Shown: positions 23,379 to 33,212, counted from the stretch's first letter. The stretch is 53,218 nucleotides of DNA from Pirellulales bacterium (GCA_036267355.1 DATAWG010000113.1:1-53218); one strand, 5' to 3'. Numbers and translations are program-made. The notes: generated from the sequence alone by a model not told the origin.

Positions 23379-26300
23379 ATGAAACGCGTCGCTGAAAAGG
23401 TGCAACAAGCCATCGATCGGTTGAACGCGCTCGATCTTCCGGCAGCCGAAGCGACGTGCCGCGAAATCTTCGCAATCGAGCCGAAAAATGTCAACGCCCT
23501 GCGAATCATGGGCGCCATCGCGCGCGAGCGGAACGAGTTCGAGCGGGCGGTCGAATATTGCCAGGAGGCGGTGCGGCAGGCCGATCGTCTGGCCGCGCTC
23601 CACTTCGAATTGGGCGTTACGCTGTTCGCAATGAACCGTTCGCGCGAAGCCTATGCAGCCTATCTGCGGGCGATCGAGCTAGATCCGAACATGTATGCCG
23701 CGTATCTCAATATCAGCGCAATCATGGAGCAGCAGGAGCGCTTTGCCGAAGCGCGCGATTGGGCCCTGAAAACGCTCAAAATCAAGCCCGACTATGCCCT
23801 CGCCCACTACAATCTGGCAAATTCGCATCGCGAATTGGGCTCGATCGAAGAGGCGATCAAGAGCTATGAGTTGGCCCATCATTTTCGCCCCGACCATCCG
23901 AAGACGCTTTGGAATCTGGGAATTTGCCATTTGCTCTTGGGCAACTATCGCGAAGGCTGGCCGCTGTTCGAGTGCCGGCAAGAAGCGGAGGAGGTGATGC
24001 TCGATCGCTTTGCCGAGCCGCGCTGGGACGGTTCGCCGCTGGCGGGACGAACGATTTGCGTGCACGCCGAGCAAGGAATCGGCGACGAAATTTTGTTCGC
24101 TTCCTGCTTCCCGGATGTGATCGCGATGGCAAGGGGAGCAGGGGCGACGGGCGAGGGGCGAGGGGCGAGGGCGACGTCAGGGGGACAGGCACAATTTGCT
24201 TACGGGGCATCGCAAATTGAGCCAGTCCCCGGGCGCTGCGTGTTGGTGTGCGATCCGCGATTGGAGCGGTTGTTTGCCCGCTCGTTTCCGGAGGCGAAAG
24301 TGTATCCGCACGTGCGGCGCGCGGATTGGTCGGCGCCGGCGCTGCCGGAGCCGATCGACGTGCAAATTCCGGCCGGCAGCTTACCGCTCTTCTTCCGCAA
24401 AAGCCGCCAAGACTTTCCGCGGCGGAAGCGATTCCTGGTGGTCGAGCCATCGCTTGAAGCGATGTGGCGCGAGCGATTCGCCGCCGTCGGAGGCGAGTTG
24501 AAAGTCGGCATCTCCTGGCGTGCCGGCGGCAAACCGACCGAACGCCGCAAGCGATCGATCCCGCTCGAGCGATGGGGAGAATTGCTCCAAACGCCCGGCG
24601 TGCGATTCGTCAATTTGCAATACGGCGACGCGATTGCCGATCTGGCCACGGCGCGAAGCCGGTTCGGCATCGAGATCCACGATTGGGAAGAGGGCGATCC
24701 GCTCGTGGATGTGGACAGCTATGTGGCGAAAATCTCGGCCCTGGATCTCGTGATTTCCGTCGGCAACGCAACCGTGCATATGGCCGGCGCGGTGGGCACC
24801 CCGGCCTGGACGCTGCTGCCGGCGCTGCCGTCGTGGCGCTGGATGGCCGATGGCGATGTCAGCCCGTGGTATTGCGGGGTCCGATTGTTTCGGCAAGATC
24901 AACGCTGCGAATGGAAGCCGGTGCTCGAGCGAATTGCGCGGCTGCTGCGGGGCGTCGCGAGCTCGGAAGGGGAAAGTGCGGTGGTGAGGTTGGTGCGGGA
25001 GTCGGCCCTCGGCGATGTGGAAGCGGCGGCGGTGGAACAATGGCGGGATGCGGTAGAGCGATGCGCGAAATCGCAAGCGAACTGCGATGCTGCGCGGCAC
25101 GATGATGCGAATGGTACAGACCAAGATGATCGTCGCGGCGAACGTTGGTTGGAGGCGACGGAATTGGTCGGGCACGAGATTCTGGCGGTGGTCGATCAAT
25201 TGATTATCGATGGACGGATCGCCGAGCAGTTGGGCGATCTGGCTCGCGCGGAAGGTTGCTATCGGGAGGTGTTGCAATTGGCGCCGCGGCATGTGAAAGC
25301 GCTGTGCGGCTTGGGGATTGTCGCACGGAAAACGCACCACAGCGAATTGGCGATTCGCTGCTTTCGCCGCGCGCTGGCGGTCGCCGAGCCGGCGGCGGAC
25401 AATCATCTTCATCTGGCCGATGCCCTGCTCGATGCCGGCCGGTTGGACGAAGCCGTGTCGGGCTATCAACGGGCCCTCGATCTCGATCCATCGCATTTGG
25501 GGGCACAATTGCAGATCGGCCGCGTGTTGCGGCAGGCCGGACGCAACGAAGAGGCCGCCGCGCATTTGCGAAACGTCGTGGCGTTCGATCCGCAGAACCA
25601 CGACGCGCTGATTGAACTCGGCCGCGCATTGGCGGCCAGTTGCCTCATTGACGAGGCGATTGATTGCTTTCGACAAGCGTTGCGGCTCGACAGTGATTCG
25701 ATCGGCGCGCTCGAGGCGATGGGCCTGGCGTACCTCGAAGATCATTGCTACGCCGACGCCGAAGAGAGCTTCCGTAAAGCGATCGGAGCGGCGCCTGGTC
25801 GAGCCGAATCCTATTTTCAACTTGCCAAGTCGCTCGAGGCGCAAGGCCGAATGGCCGACGCGGCGACGGCGCTCGAGCAAGCCGCGGCGCTCGATCCGCG
25901 AGCGGAAGGGCCGTTGTTGCGATTGGCGCTCGTGCGGCGAGAGCAAGGGAATTTGGCCGCGGCGGCCGAACTGCTGCGCCGGGCGGTGGCCCTCAAACCC
26001 AACGACGCGAATCTGCTGAATTCGTTCGGCGTCGTCGAACGCGAACAAGGGCACACGGCCGAGGCACTGCGCTCATTCGATCGTGCTTTGCAGCTTCGAC
26101 CCGATCATGCCGAAGCGCATTTCAACCATGGGCTGGTGCTGTTGCAAGCGGGTCGGCTGGCGGCTGGCTGGCTGGAATTCGAATGGCGCGGGCGGAACGG
26201 ACAATCGGCCGGGCAAAATGCGTTCGGGCTGCCACGCTGGACGGGCGATTCGCTCGCCGGCCGCACGATTCTCATCCACGGCGAACAATCGCCGGCCGAC

Positions 26301-27284
26301 GAGGTGATGTTTGCAAGTTGCTACGAAGAGGTGATGGCGCAGGCGGCCGGGTGCCTCCTTCTCTGCGATCCGCGGCTCGAGCGGCTTTTCCGGCGATCGT
26401 TTCCGACGGCGCGTGTATATCCGCTCGTGCGCGGCGGCGAGGGGCAGTGGCAACTCCCGGCAGGTGTGCGATGCAATGTGCAAATTCCGGCCGGAAGTTT
26501 GCCGCTGTATTTGCGCACGTCGGCATCGAGCTTCCCGAAACCGCATCATTTCCTTGTCGCCGACGCCGCTCGGGTCGCATTGTGGAAGCAACGCTACGCG
26601 ACGACCGGCGAAGGACTCAAAGTCGGCTTGGCCTGGCACGATGGCGGAAATAGCCTTCTGGGGCGCGCAGCCGTAAATGGAAAGACAAAACAGCACGTGA
26701 TCGGCCAGCAGCTTGGCATCGATCTGGCCCAGTGGCGGTCGCTCGTGGAATGGAGCGGGGCGATCGCCAATCGCGTGCAATGGATCAATCTGCAAGATGG
26801 GGCTGCCGCAAAGGCCGAACGGATCGCATTGGAAGGCGAATTGGATATCGCAATCCACGATTGGCCGGCGGCGCAAGGGCAATACGACCTCGACGACATG
26901 GCAGCGCGAATTGCGGCACTCGACCTGGTGATCTCGGCCGATAGCCTGCCGACACACTTGGCCGGCAGCCTGGGCGCGCCCGCGTGGGCGGTCGTGCGAC
27001 AGGCGGACGGGTGGCGATGGCTCGCCCAGGGCGACGCGACGCTGTGGTATCCCAGTGTTCGTTTGCTTTCCGCGGCCGAAAGTGCCGCGTCAGAAAGTGC
27101 TGCGGCCGAAGGCGCCGCAACGCAGGCCGACGGTTCAACCGGCCTGAATAATCCGATGGAACGTCTGCGCGAAGAATTGCTCAAGCGATGGGACTCGCCG
27201 GCCGAAGAACAGCCGATGCGAAGCGTGGCGCCGCCGCACTGGCGCCAGCGCCCGGCGGAACCGAAGCCTACCGTTGGTCAGTGA
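23379..27284 (+). CDS. Giant TPR-GT-TPR-GT protein (two glycosyltransferase domains)
   Basis: The 1,301-residue protein repeats the plan of its upstream neighbour twice: TPR (1-200), GT9-like domain (about 215-530), TPR (about 615-905), GT9-like domain (about 930-1235). Each GT domain has LAGRTI, the H(A/G)EQ loop, VQIPAGSLPL(F/Y) and DLVIS. ATG at 23379 is chosen for the AGAGGA eight bases upstream. In the first GT domain an insertion of about 35 residues separates VIAMA from RCVLVCDPRL, where both paralogues are continuous; it is encoded by two repeats. I infer a role in flagellar or surface-protein glycosylation. Activity of the interrupted domain is uncertain. Confidence 0.82.
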   Translation: MKRVAEKVQQAIDRLNALDLPAAEATCREIFAIEPKNVNALRIMGAIARERNEFERAVEYCQEAVRQADRLAALHFELGVTLFAMNRSREAYAAYLRAIELDPNMYAAYLNISAIMEQQERFAEARDWALKTLKIKPDYALAHYNLANSHRELGSIEEAIKSYELAHHFRPDHPKTLWNLGICHLLLGNYREGWPLFECRQEAEEVMLDRFAEPRWDGSPLAGRTICVHAEQGIGDEILFASCFPDVIAMARGAGATGEGRGARATSGGQAQFAYGASQIEPVPGRCVLVCDPRLERLFARSFPEAKVYPHVRRADWSAPALPEPIDVQIPAGSLPLFFRKSRQDFPRRKRFLVVEPSLEAMWRERFAAVGGELKVGISWRAGGKPTERRKRSIPLERWGELLQTPGVRFVNLQYGDAIADLATARSRFGIEIHDWEEGDPLVDVDSYVAKISALDLVISVGNATVHMAGAVGTPAWTLLPALPSWRWMADGDVSPWYCGVRLFRQDQRCEWKPVLERIARLLRGVASSEGESAVVRLVRESALGDVEAAAVEQWRDAVERCAKSQANCDAARHDDANGTDQDDRRGERWLEATELVGHEILAVVDQLIIDGRIAEQLGDLARAEGCYREVLQLAPRHVKALCGLGIVARKTHHSELAIRCFRRALAVAEPAADNHLHLADALLDAGRLDEAVSGYQRALDLDPSHLGAQLQIGRVLRQAGRNEEAAAHLRNVVAFDPQNHDALIELGRALAASCLIDEAIDCFRQALRLDSDSIGALEAMGLAYLEDHCYADAEESFRKAIGAAPGRAESYFQLAKSLEAQGRMADAATALEQAAALDPRAEGPLLRLALVRREQGNLAAAAELLRRAVALKPNDANLLNSFGVVEREQGHTAEALRSFDRALQLRPDHAEAHFNHGLVLLQAGRLAAGWLEFEWRGRNGQSAGQNAFGLPRWTGDSLAGRTILIHGEQSPADEVMFASCYEEVMAQAAGCLLLCDPRLERLFRRSFPTARVYPLVRGGEGQWQLPAGVRCNVQIPAGSLPLYLRTSASSFPKPHHFLVADAARVALWKQRYATTGEGLKVGLAWHDGGNSLLGRAAVNGKTKQHVIGQQLGIDLAQWRSLVEWSGAIANRVQWINLQDGAAAKAERIALEGELDIAIHDWPAAQGQYDLDDMAARIAALDLVISADSLPTHLAGSLGAPAWAVVRQADGWRWLAQGDATLWYPSVRLLSAAESAASESAAAEGAATQADGSTGLNNPMERLREELLKRWDSPAEEQPMRSVAPPHWRQRPAEPKPTVGQ
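24142..24230 (+). repeat. Heptamer array plus REP palindrome inserted in frame in a coding region
   Basis: Units GGGCGAC/GGGCGAG of 7 bases (24142-24174) are followed by the palindrome GGGGACAGGCACAATTTGC (24181-24199) ... GCAAATTGAGCCAGTCCCC (24212-24230). The arms pair with two mismatches, the same family as 4515-4684. Compared with paralogous domains the insert spans about 24130-24237, close to 108 bases, so the frame is kept. Confidence 0.88.
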
Positions 27285-27300
27285 CAAAGAACCTTTGAAA

Positions 27301-27431
27301 ATGACGAATCCCGAATGACGAATCCCGAAGGAATGACTGTATGACGAATGCCTGACGACGCTCGCCGTCGCCCGTTTCGTCGTTCGTGCTTCGTCATTCT
27401 TTGGTCATTCGAACTTCGTCATTCGTCATTC
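27301..27431. repeat. Inverted GAATGAC heptamer arrays before fliD
   Basis: Period-7 units GAATGAC/GAATCCC (27301-27355) face the reverse complements (ATTCGTC-type, 27389-27431). They fill the 155-base gap between the TPR gene and fliD and end nine bases before the fliD start, so no separate Shine-Dalgarno is visible. Confidence 0.85.
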
Positions 27432-27439
27432 TCCACCCT

Positions 27440-30400
27440 ATGTCGCAAATTCAATCCAGCGTCGGCCTCGTAACCGGCTTTCCGATTGCGGCGACCGTGC
27501 AGAAGCTCATGGCCTTGAACCAGGAGCCCGTGACGGCGCTGCAGAATCAGGATACGACGTATCAGAATCAAGAGACCGCGATCGAGCAGTTGCAAGCACT
27601 GCTCTCGTCGTTGGAGGTGAGCACCAACGCGCTCGGGCAAAGTTCGCTTTACTCGCAAACCAATATCACGAGCAGCAATTCCTCGGTCCTGACTGCCGCG
27701 ACGAATCCCAATTCGACGGCGACGCCCGCACTCGGCAATTTCGAATACACGGCCCTGCAACAAGCCCAGGCCCAGCAGTTGGAAAGCAGCGGCCTGGCGA
27801 GCGACAACACGGCGCTCGGAGCCGGTTCGCTCTCGTTCCGCTACGGCCCGACGATCGATCAACCGGTGAGCGTCGATCTATTGAATGGCGGACAAGGCAT
27901 TTCGCCGGGCTCAATCGAAATCACCGGCCGCAACGGCGTCAGCGACACGATCAATCTTTCGAGCGCTCAGACGATCGGCGACGTGGTGAATGCGATCAAT
28001 TCGGCCTCCGGCTTGCAGGTCGTCGCCAGCGTCAACGGAGACCATTTGCAATTGTCCGATGTCAGTGGCTCGAGCGCCAATAATCTGCAGATCAGCGAGG
28101 TCGCCGGTGGAACCACCGCCGCGTCGCTCGGGCTGGCAAATATCAATTCGTCGTCGTCGACCGTCGAAGGCTCGAATATCCTCAGCCTGTTCGACGGCCT
28201 GCCGACCAGCGAATTGAACTCCGGCAACGGAGTGCAATTCGATTCGTATCTGCCCGACGTTCAGGTCCAATTGAGCGATGGCAGCACGGTCGACGTGACA
28301 CTCCACCAACAGGCTACGACCGGCACCTTTGGTACCGCGACTACCGATGCCGCCAACGGCGTCAACGCCAGCCTGCTCTTCACCGCCAAGCAAGCCGGCA
28401 GCAATCTGACGGGCGTGACGATCAATTTCGTGGATAATTCGTCGATCACTCCGGGCAATGAAACGGCCAATTACGATTCGACGACCAAAACGCTCACCTT
28501 CGATATCGATCAAGGCCAGACGACCGCCAACGACCTCATCAACGCGCTCAACGCAAGCCCCACTGCGTCGGCATTGTTCTCGGCCACCACTGCGTCAGGC
28601 GGCAACGGCACCGGGTTGGTCACGATTTCCGACGTCGGTCTGACGGCCGGCCCTAAGGCCACCGCCACCACCGACGCCGCCAACGGCTCCGATGCGGCGT
28701 TGCAATTCACGGCCGTGAGCGGCGGCCCGAACTACGACGGGGTGCAGGTCGAATTCGAAGACAATCCGTCGATCACCGCCGGCAATGAGACCGTCGCCTA
28801 CGACACGAGCGACCCCAGCAGCCCAAAACTCGTATTTCAGATCGCCCAGGGCCAGACGACCGCCAGCGACATCGTAAATGCACTGGCGAAGAATTCATCG
28901 ATCAGCCAGTTGTTCACCGCATCGCTCCCGTCCGGCGACGACGGCTCAGGCCTGATCAGCACCAGCGACACCGCCACCACCGACGGCGGCGAGATCGTCG
29001 AGCCGGTGGCCTCCGACGCTCCGACCACGATCGGCGACATTCTGAACGCCTTCAATTCGGCCGATCCGGGCAAACTCTCGGCTCAGATCTCGTCGAACGG
29101 CCAGGGCATCCAGCTCATCGACAATAGCGGCGGCAGCGGCGCGTTTTCAATCTCCGACATCAACGGATCGCAAGCCGTCGAGGGGCTCGGCCTAAATGCT
29201 TCCGCCTCGGGCAACACGATCAGCGGCAATCCCTTGTTCGCCGGTCTGAGCGGCACGCTCTTGAGCAACCTCAATGGCGGCAATGGCGTCGGCACGCTGG
29301 GATCAATCGACATCACCGACCGCGCCGGAAACAGCACGGCCGTCAATCTCTCGAGCGCGCTGAGCGTCGACGACGTGATCAACGACATCAACACCGCCGC
29401 TGCCGGCGCCGGCGTCGGCATCACGGCCAGCGTCAATCAGGCCGGTAACGGCATCCAGCTTACCGACACCACGGGTTCGACGGCGCGCAACTTGATCGTC
29501 GCCGACGCCGATTCCAGCGACACCGCCGAAGCCCTGGGCATCGCGGTCAACGCCGCGGAAAGCAGCGTCAACAGCGGCGATCTGCATTTGCAAAGCGTCA
29601 GCGAGAATACAACGCTCGCCTCGTACAACGGCGGCGGCGGAGTCGCCCAAGGTTCATTTACCATCACCGGCACCAACGGCCAGTCCGCCACGATCAACGT
29701 CAGCAGCTCGTTCAACACCATCGGCGACGTCATTAACGCCATCAATCAAGCCAATGTCGGCGTGACGGCCAAAATCAATTCGGCCGGCGATGGCATCGAG
29801 CTCGTCGATACGGCTCACGGCAGCGGCACGCTCTCGGTCACCGCCGGCGGCACCACGACCGCCGCGGACCTGCACCTGACGAATACTCCGACCACCGCCA
29901 CAATCGGCGGCCAGTCCACGCAAATCATCAATGGCTCGACCACCGAAACGGTCAACATCACCTCGTCCGACACGCTGCAAACGTTGATCAGCAAGATCAA
30001 CAGCGCGAATGCGGGCGTCCAGGCGTCGGAGGTGAACACCGGATCGGAGATCAATCCCTATCGCCTCGTGTTCACTGCAGATCAGGGCGGAACCGCCGGC
30101 AACCTGCAATTCGACACCTCGAATTCGCCCATCTCGCTGACGCAAACGACCGCCGGGCAAGATGCCCTGCTGCTGGTGGGGTCGGGCAACTCGGGCTTCG
30201 TCGCATCGTCGCCCACCGACACATTCAGCAATGTGCTCGCCGGCGCCAATTTGACGCTCACCGGCACGTCGACCACTCCGGTTTCACTCACCGTCGCGCA
30301 GGATCCTTCGTCGCTGGCAACGGCGATTCAATCGGTTGTCACCGGCTATAACTCGATCATCTCGAATATCAGTTCGGCCACGGCGTATAACACGACCACC

Positions 30401-30985
30401 GACACCGGCGCCGTGCTCGAGGGCAACACGGCCGTGCTGCAAGTGCAAACCGCGCTTTCGAATCTGATTTCCGGGCAACTGGCGGGCAACACCGGCAGTC
30501 AGGTCCAATCGCTTGCCGACTTGGGAATCACAGTCAACCAGGATGGCTCGCTGTCGCTCAATAGCACGACGCTGAGCAATTTGCTGGCCTCCGATTCGCA
30601 GGCGGTGCAGCAGTTTCTTGCCACGGCAAATACCGGCCTTTCGGCGCAATTCCAGACCGCACTGGCGCAATTATCCGGTCCCACGAATTCGCTGTTGACC
30701 AACTCCGCCAGCGCGCTGAACACGGAGATTACCGACAATCAAACGCAAATCACGCAGATGAACGCTCAACTCACGGTCGAGCAAAATGAACTCACCGCAC
30801 AGTTCGACCAGATGGAACTCACGGTAGAGCAATTGCAGAGCAATTTGAGCGCGATTTCTTCGATTCAGCCGTTCGCCACGATCGGCGGCGGCGATGCAAC
30901 GCAGTCCCTTGATAGCACCTCCGGCGACACCCTCAGCAGCGACCTGAGTGATCTCAGCAACAACATCGGTAGTGGATTCGGCTAA
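27440..30985 (+). CDS. fliD: Flagellar hook-associated protein 2 (filament cap), oversized
   Basis: FliD caps the filament and helps flagellin fold into place. Start ATG at 27440 gives MSQIQSSVGLVTGFPI, the FliD N-terminus (GLxSGxDxxxxIxxLM type). The C-terminal FliD domain lies at about 900-1150 and ends with a coiled-coil stretch (TDNQTQITQMNAQLTVEQNE). The protein has 1,181 residues against roughly 450-700 usually. The middle holds several flagellin hook IN motifs (about 155-215, 617-700, 733-820, one degenerate at 527-580). Two adjacent copies of a roughly 110-residue module, each beginning ATTDAANG, also lie there (28331-28655 and 28660-28990). The surface-exposed expansions may be glycosylated or adhesive. 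fliS follows after 87 bases. Confidence 0.93.
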   Translation: MSQIQSSVGLVTGFPIAATVQKLMALNQEPVTALQNQDTTYQNQETAIEQLQALLSSLEVSTNALGQSSLYSQTNITSSNSSVLTAATNPNSTATPALGNFEYTALQQAQAQQLESSGLASDNTALGAGSLSFRYGPTIDQPVSVDLLNGGQGISPGSIEITGRNGVSDTINLSSAQTIGDVVNAINSASGLQVVASVNGDHLQLSDVSGSSANNLQISEVAGGTTAASLGLANINSSSSTVEGSNILSLFDGLPTSELNSGNGVQFDSYLPDVQVQLSDGSTVDVTLHQQATTGTFGTATTDAANGVNASLLFTAKQAGSNLTGVTINFVDNSSITPGNETANYDSTTKTLTFDIDQGQTTANDLINALNASPTASALFSATTASGGNGTGLVTISDVGLTAGPKATATTDAANGSDAALQFTAVSGGPNYDGVQVEFEDNPSITAGNETVAYDTSDPSSPKLVFQIAQGQTTASDIVNALAKNSSISQLFTASLPSGDDGSGLISTSDTATTDGGEIVEPVASDAPTTIGDILNAFNSADPGKLSAQISSNGQGIQLIDNSGGSGAFSISDINGSQAVEGLGLNASASGNTISGNPLFAGLSGTLLSNLNGGNGVGTLGSIDITDRAGNSTAVNLSSALSVDDVINDINTAAAGAGVGITASVNQAGNGIQLTDTTGSTARNLIVADADSSDTAEALGIAVNAAESSVNSGDLHLQSVSENTTLASYNGGGGVAQGSFTITGTNGQSATINVSSSFNTIGDVINAINQANVGVTAKINSAGDGIELVDTAHGSGTLSVTAGGTTTAADLHLTNTPTTATIGGQSTQIINGSTTETVNITSSDTLQTLISKINSANAGVQASEVNTGSEINPYRLVFTADQGGTAGNLQFDTSNSPISLTQTTAGQDALLLVGSGNSGFVASSPTDTFSNVLAGANLTLTGTSTTPVSLTVAQDPSSLATAIQSVVTGYNSIISNISSATAYNTTTDTGAVLEGNTAVLQVQTALSNLISGQLAGNTGSQVQSLADLGITVNQDGSLSLNSTTLSNLLASDSQAVQQFLATANTGLSAQFQTALAQLSGPTNSLLTNSASALNTEITDNQTQITQMNAQLTVEQNELTAQFDQMELTVEQLQSNLSAISSIQPFATIGGGDATQSLDSTSGDTLSSDLSDLSNNIGSGFG

Positions 30986-31072
30986 AACAGGCTGAAGGTT
31001 TGAGGTGTAGGATCGTCGCCCGGAGGAACATTTCTCGGGCTTTTGTTGATCGCACGAAGAAGGGCAACCCAG

Positions 31073-31552
31073 ATGACTCCCGCTGCCAACGACGAATATC
31101 TCTCGACCGAAGTGCTCACTGCCTCACCGCAGAAATTGCAACTCATGCTGATCGATGCCGCCATCCGCTCGGCCAGCCGGGCGCAATCGCTGTGGACCGG
31201 CGAACGCACCGAAGCCGTCTCCCGTTCGGTAATTTATTGTCAGGCGATTGTTGCCCAATTGATCGCCGGCTTGGTGCCGAATCACGAATCTCCCTTGGTG
31301 CAACGCATTCTCGCGGTCTACGAGTTCGTCCATCGCACGCTGGTGACCGTGCAACGCAGGCGCGATCGAAGCGGGCTTGCCGACGTGCTGGCCGTGTTGG
31401 AAATCGAACGTGAAACATGGCGGCAGGTGTGCGAGCAGCTCGATTTGCGAATTGATACGGAAGAATCGCTGCGTGGCCCTCACGCGGCGTTGTCTGAGGA
31501 AGCACGAGAACTGCACGGCGAGTTTGCCAGCGGCATCTCATTCGAGGCGTAA
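31073..31552 (+). CDS. fliS: Flagellar export chaperone FliS
   Basis: FliS binds flagellin in the cytoplasm and prevents early polymerisation. The 159-residue helical protein shows the family N-terminus NDEYLSTEVLTASPQKLQLM. ATG at 31073 is preferred over upstream in-frame codons because the family motif begins a few residues later. Its place right after fliD is the usual order. The tail beyond about 125 is longer than in enteric FliS. Confidence 0.9.
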   Translation: MTPAANDEYLSTEVLTASPQKLQLMLIDAAIRSASRAQSLWTGERTEAVSRSVIYCQAIVAQLIAGLVPNHESPLVQRILAVYEFVHRTLVTVQRRRDRSGLADVLAVLEIERETWRQVCEQLDLRIDTEESLRGPHAALSEEARELHGEFASGISFEA

Positions 31553-31823
31553 GTATTTGGCGCGGGGGCCCTCGCAATTCGGTCCACGTGCAGGCGTGCT
31601 ACCACCCGCATGCCGGGCCCTCAAATTTTCCGCAATCCGCCTGATTGGTTCTTTTTTCTAAATCGGGCTGGCTAGTGGCTCCGAAAATACATCTGTAGCG
31701 CCGCGATTTTCGAACGGGCCGTGCCGTTGCGACGCCACGCATGTCTAGCTCCCCTTGGTTGCGCTCTTTTCGCAAACCGACTCACCTCGCCAATCCTTTC
31801 GTCCCTCGCAAGGAATCAATGCC

Positions 31824-32546
31824 ATGCTGCGGATTTTCATCGGATGGGATTCTCGCTTTCCCGAGCCGGCTGATGTGCTCAGCTACAGCCTCGTCAAGCA
31901 TTCTTCGATCCAACTGGAAATTCGCTACCTGAAGCTCGACGAACTGGGTTTGAAGCGCCAGCATGATCCGCTCGCCTCGACCGAGTTCACCTATAGCCGG
32001 TTCCTTGTGCCGCATCTGTGCAACTTCCACGGCAAAGCCCTGTTTCTTGATAACGACATGCTGTGCCTGGGCGATGTGCGCGAAATCGCCGACCTCGACA
32101 TGGGCCCGTATGCATTGCGCGTCGTTCAGCACGACTATCAGCCAACCAACAGCGTGAAGATGTATGGCTGCCCGCAAACGAGCTATCCGCGGAAAAATTG
32201 GTCGAGCATGATGCTGATGGATTGCGGCAAGCTGAAGCTGTGGACGAAAGAAGTCGTCGAATCAAAAACCGGCGCCTATCTGCATCGGTTTCAAGACATT
32301 TCCGACGCCCAAATCGGCGAGCTGCCGCGAACCTGGAACGTTCTCGACACGATGGACGATTCGACGAAATTAATCCACTACACCAATGGCGGTCCGTGGT
32401 TCAAAGAATATTGCGACCATCCGTTTGCCGGCGTGTGGTGTCGCTATCGTGATGAAATGCGAACGATCGCCCGCCGCAGCCCGCCGGTGCCGCATGTCAG
32501 CCTGTCGCCCATTGCGGCAGCCACCATGGCGCCGGTGAACCGTTAG
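31824..32546 (+). CDS. GT8-like glycosyltransferase
   Basis: The 240-residue product (ATG at 31824, MLRIFIGWDSR) resembles short GT-A transferases of the GT8 type. It has ALFLDNDMLCLGDV with a D-x-D-type metal site, and a C-terminal HYTNGGPWF like the HFxGxxKPW motif of GT8. The sugar and acceptor are not readable. The position after fliS suggests flagellar or surface glycosylation with the TPR-glycosyltransferases. The 271 bases before it contain nothing recognisable. Confidence 0.75.
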   Translation: MLRIFIGWDSRFPEPADVLSYSLVKHSSIQLEIRYLKLDELGLKRQHDPLASTEFTYSRFLVPHLCNFHGKALFLDNDMLCLGDVREIADLDMGPYALRVVQHDYQPTNSVKMYGCPQTSYPRKNWSSMMLMDCGKLKLWTKEVVESKTGAYLHRFQDISDAQIGELPRTWNVLDTMDDSTKLIHYTNGGPWFKEYCDHPFAGVWCRYRDEMRTIARRSPPVPHVSLSPIAAATMAPVNR

Positions 32547-32573
32547 GTTCGACGGCTTAAGCCGCAGCGGCGA

Positions 32574-32636
32574 CGCGCGAAACCGCAAGCGAGCCTCCAT
32601 GCCGCGTGGGAAGAAGCTCGCTTGCGGTTTCGCGCG
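32574..32636. repeat. Perfect palindrome CGCGCGAAACCGCAAGCGAGC
   Basis: Two perfect 21-base arms (32574-32594 and 32616-32636) around a 21-base spacer lie between convergent genes. Sister copies are at 11501-11566 and 52734-52798. It could act as a two-way terminator. Confidence 0.85.
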
Positions 32637-32662
32637 TGGAAAACACGTAATGCAGCCACCAC

Positions 32663-32992
32663 CTAGCCGACTAAGTTCGAGTCGAACACGCGAACTTTCT
32701 TCCAGTTGGCTTTGCATTCATCGATGAATTTCAGGTGCCGCGGCGCCGTTTGATAGGCGTCGTGAGCGGCGCGCGTTTCAAAGACGATGTGCAGCGCGAC
32801 GTCGAAATCGCGATCGTTCACGTCGCGGGCAAGATCCGCGGGCGTGCCCACCGAAAACGACACCTCGCCCGGATGACCGGTGAGGTATCTCTGACAGGCG
32901 TCGGCGAGCTGTTGCCGAGCCGCGGCCGATGAGTCTTTGAGGGCAAAGAACACGATATGGGCCAATCTCGGTCCGCCGCTCACCGTTGCCAT
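32663..32992 (-). CDS. Dabb-family (stress-responsive alpha/beta barrel) protein
   Basis: The 109-residue product is a small dimeric ferredoxin-like barrel. Motifs include LAHIVFFALKD at the start, HPGEVSFSVG, VNDRDFDVALHIVF and the terminal VRVFDSNL. Members include small oxygenase-like or binding proteins, but most bacterial ones have no known substrate. It stands alone on the minus strand, convergent with the GT8-like gene. Confidence 0.85.
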   Translation of the reverse strand: MATVSGGPRLAHIVFFALKDSSAAARQQLADACQRYLTGHPGEVSFSVGTPADLARDVNDRDFDVALHIVFETRAAHDAYQTAPRHLKFIDECKANWKKVRVFDSNLVG

Positions 32993-33059
32993 GGTCGCTT
33001 CGCTCGTGGGTTAAATGATCCGGGCCAGTTCTTGCCGCCACGGGGCGGCAAGCCCACGA

Positions 33060-33212
33060 TCATATCCGCCCGAACAAAACAAGCAACAGAACGATCAACA
33101 GCACCAAGCCGATCCCGCCGCCGGGATAGTAGCCCCAATTGTGGCTATACGGCCAAACTGGAACCGAGCCCACCAACAGCAGCACCAACACGATCAACAG
33201 AAGCAGACCCAT
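33060..33212 (-). CDS. DUF3309 small membrane protein
   Basis: The 50-residue protein has two hydrophobic helices flanking WPYSHNWGYYPGGG, the hallmark of DUF3309. ATG at 33212 fits the usual length of about 50 residues; the open frame extends 18 codons further upstream without family resemblance. Function is unknown; such proteins are often stress-related. Confidence 0.8.
   Translation of the reverse strand: MGLLLLIVLVLLLVGSVPVWPYSHNWGYYPGGGIGLVLLIVLLLVLFGRI

Noticed and set aside
24381-26054. Minus-strand 557-codon open frame
   Set aside because: It lies wholly antisense to the giant TPR-glycosyltransferase gene and has a histidine/arginine-rich composition typical of shadows.
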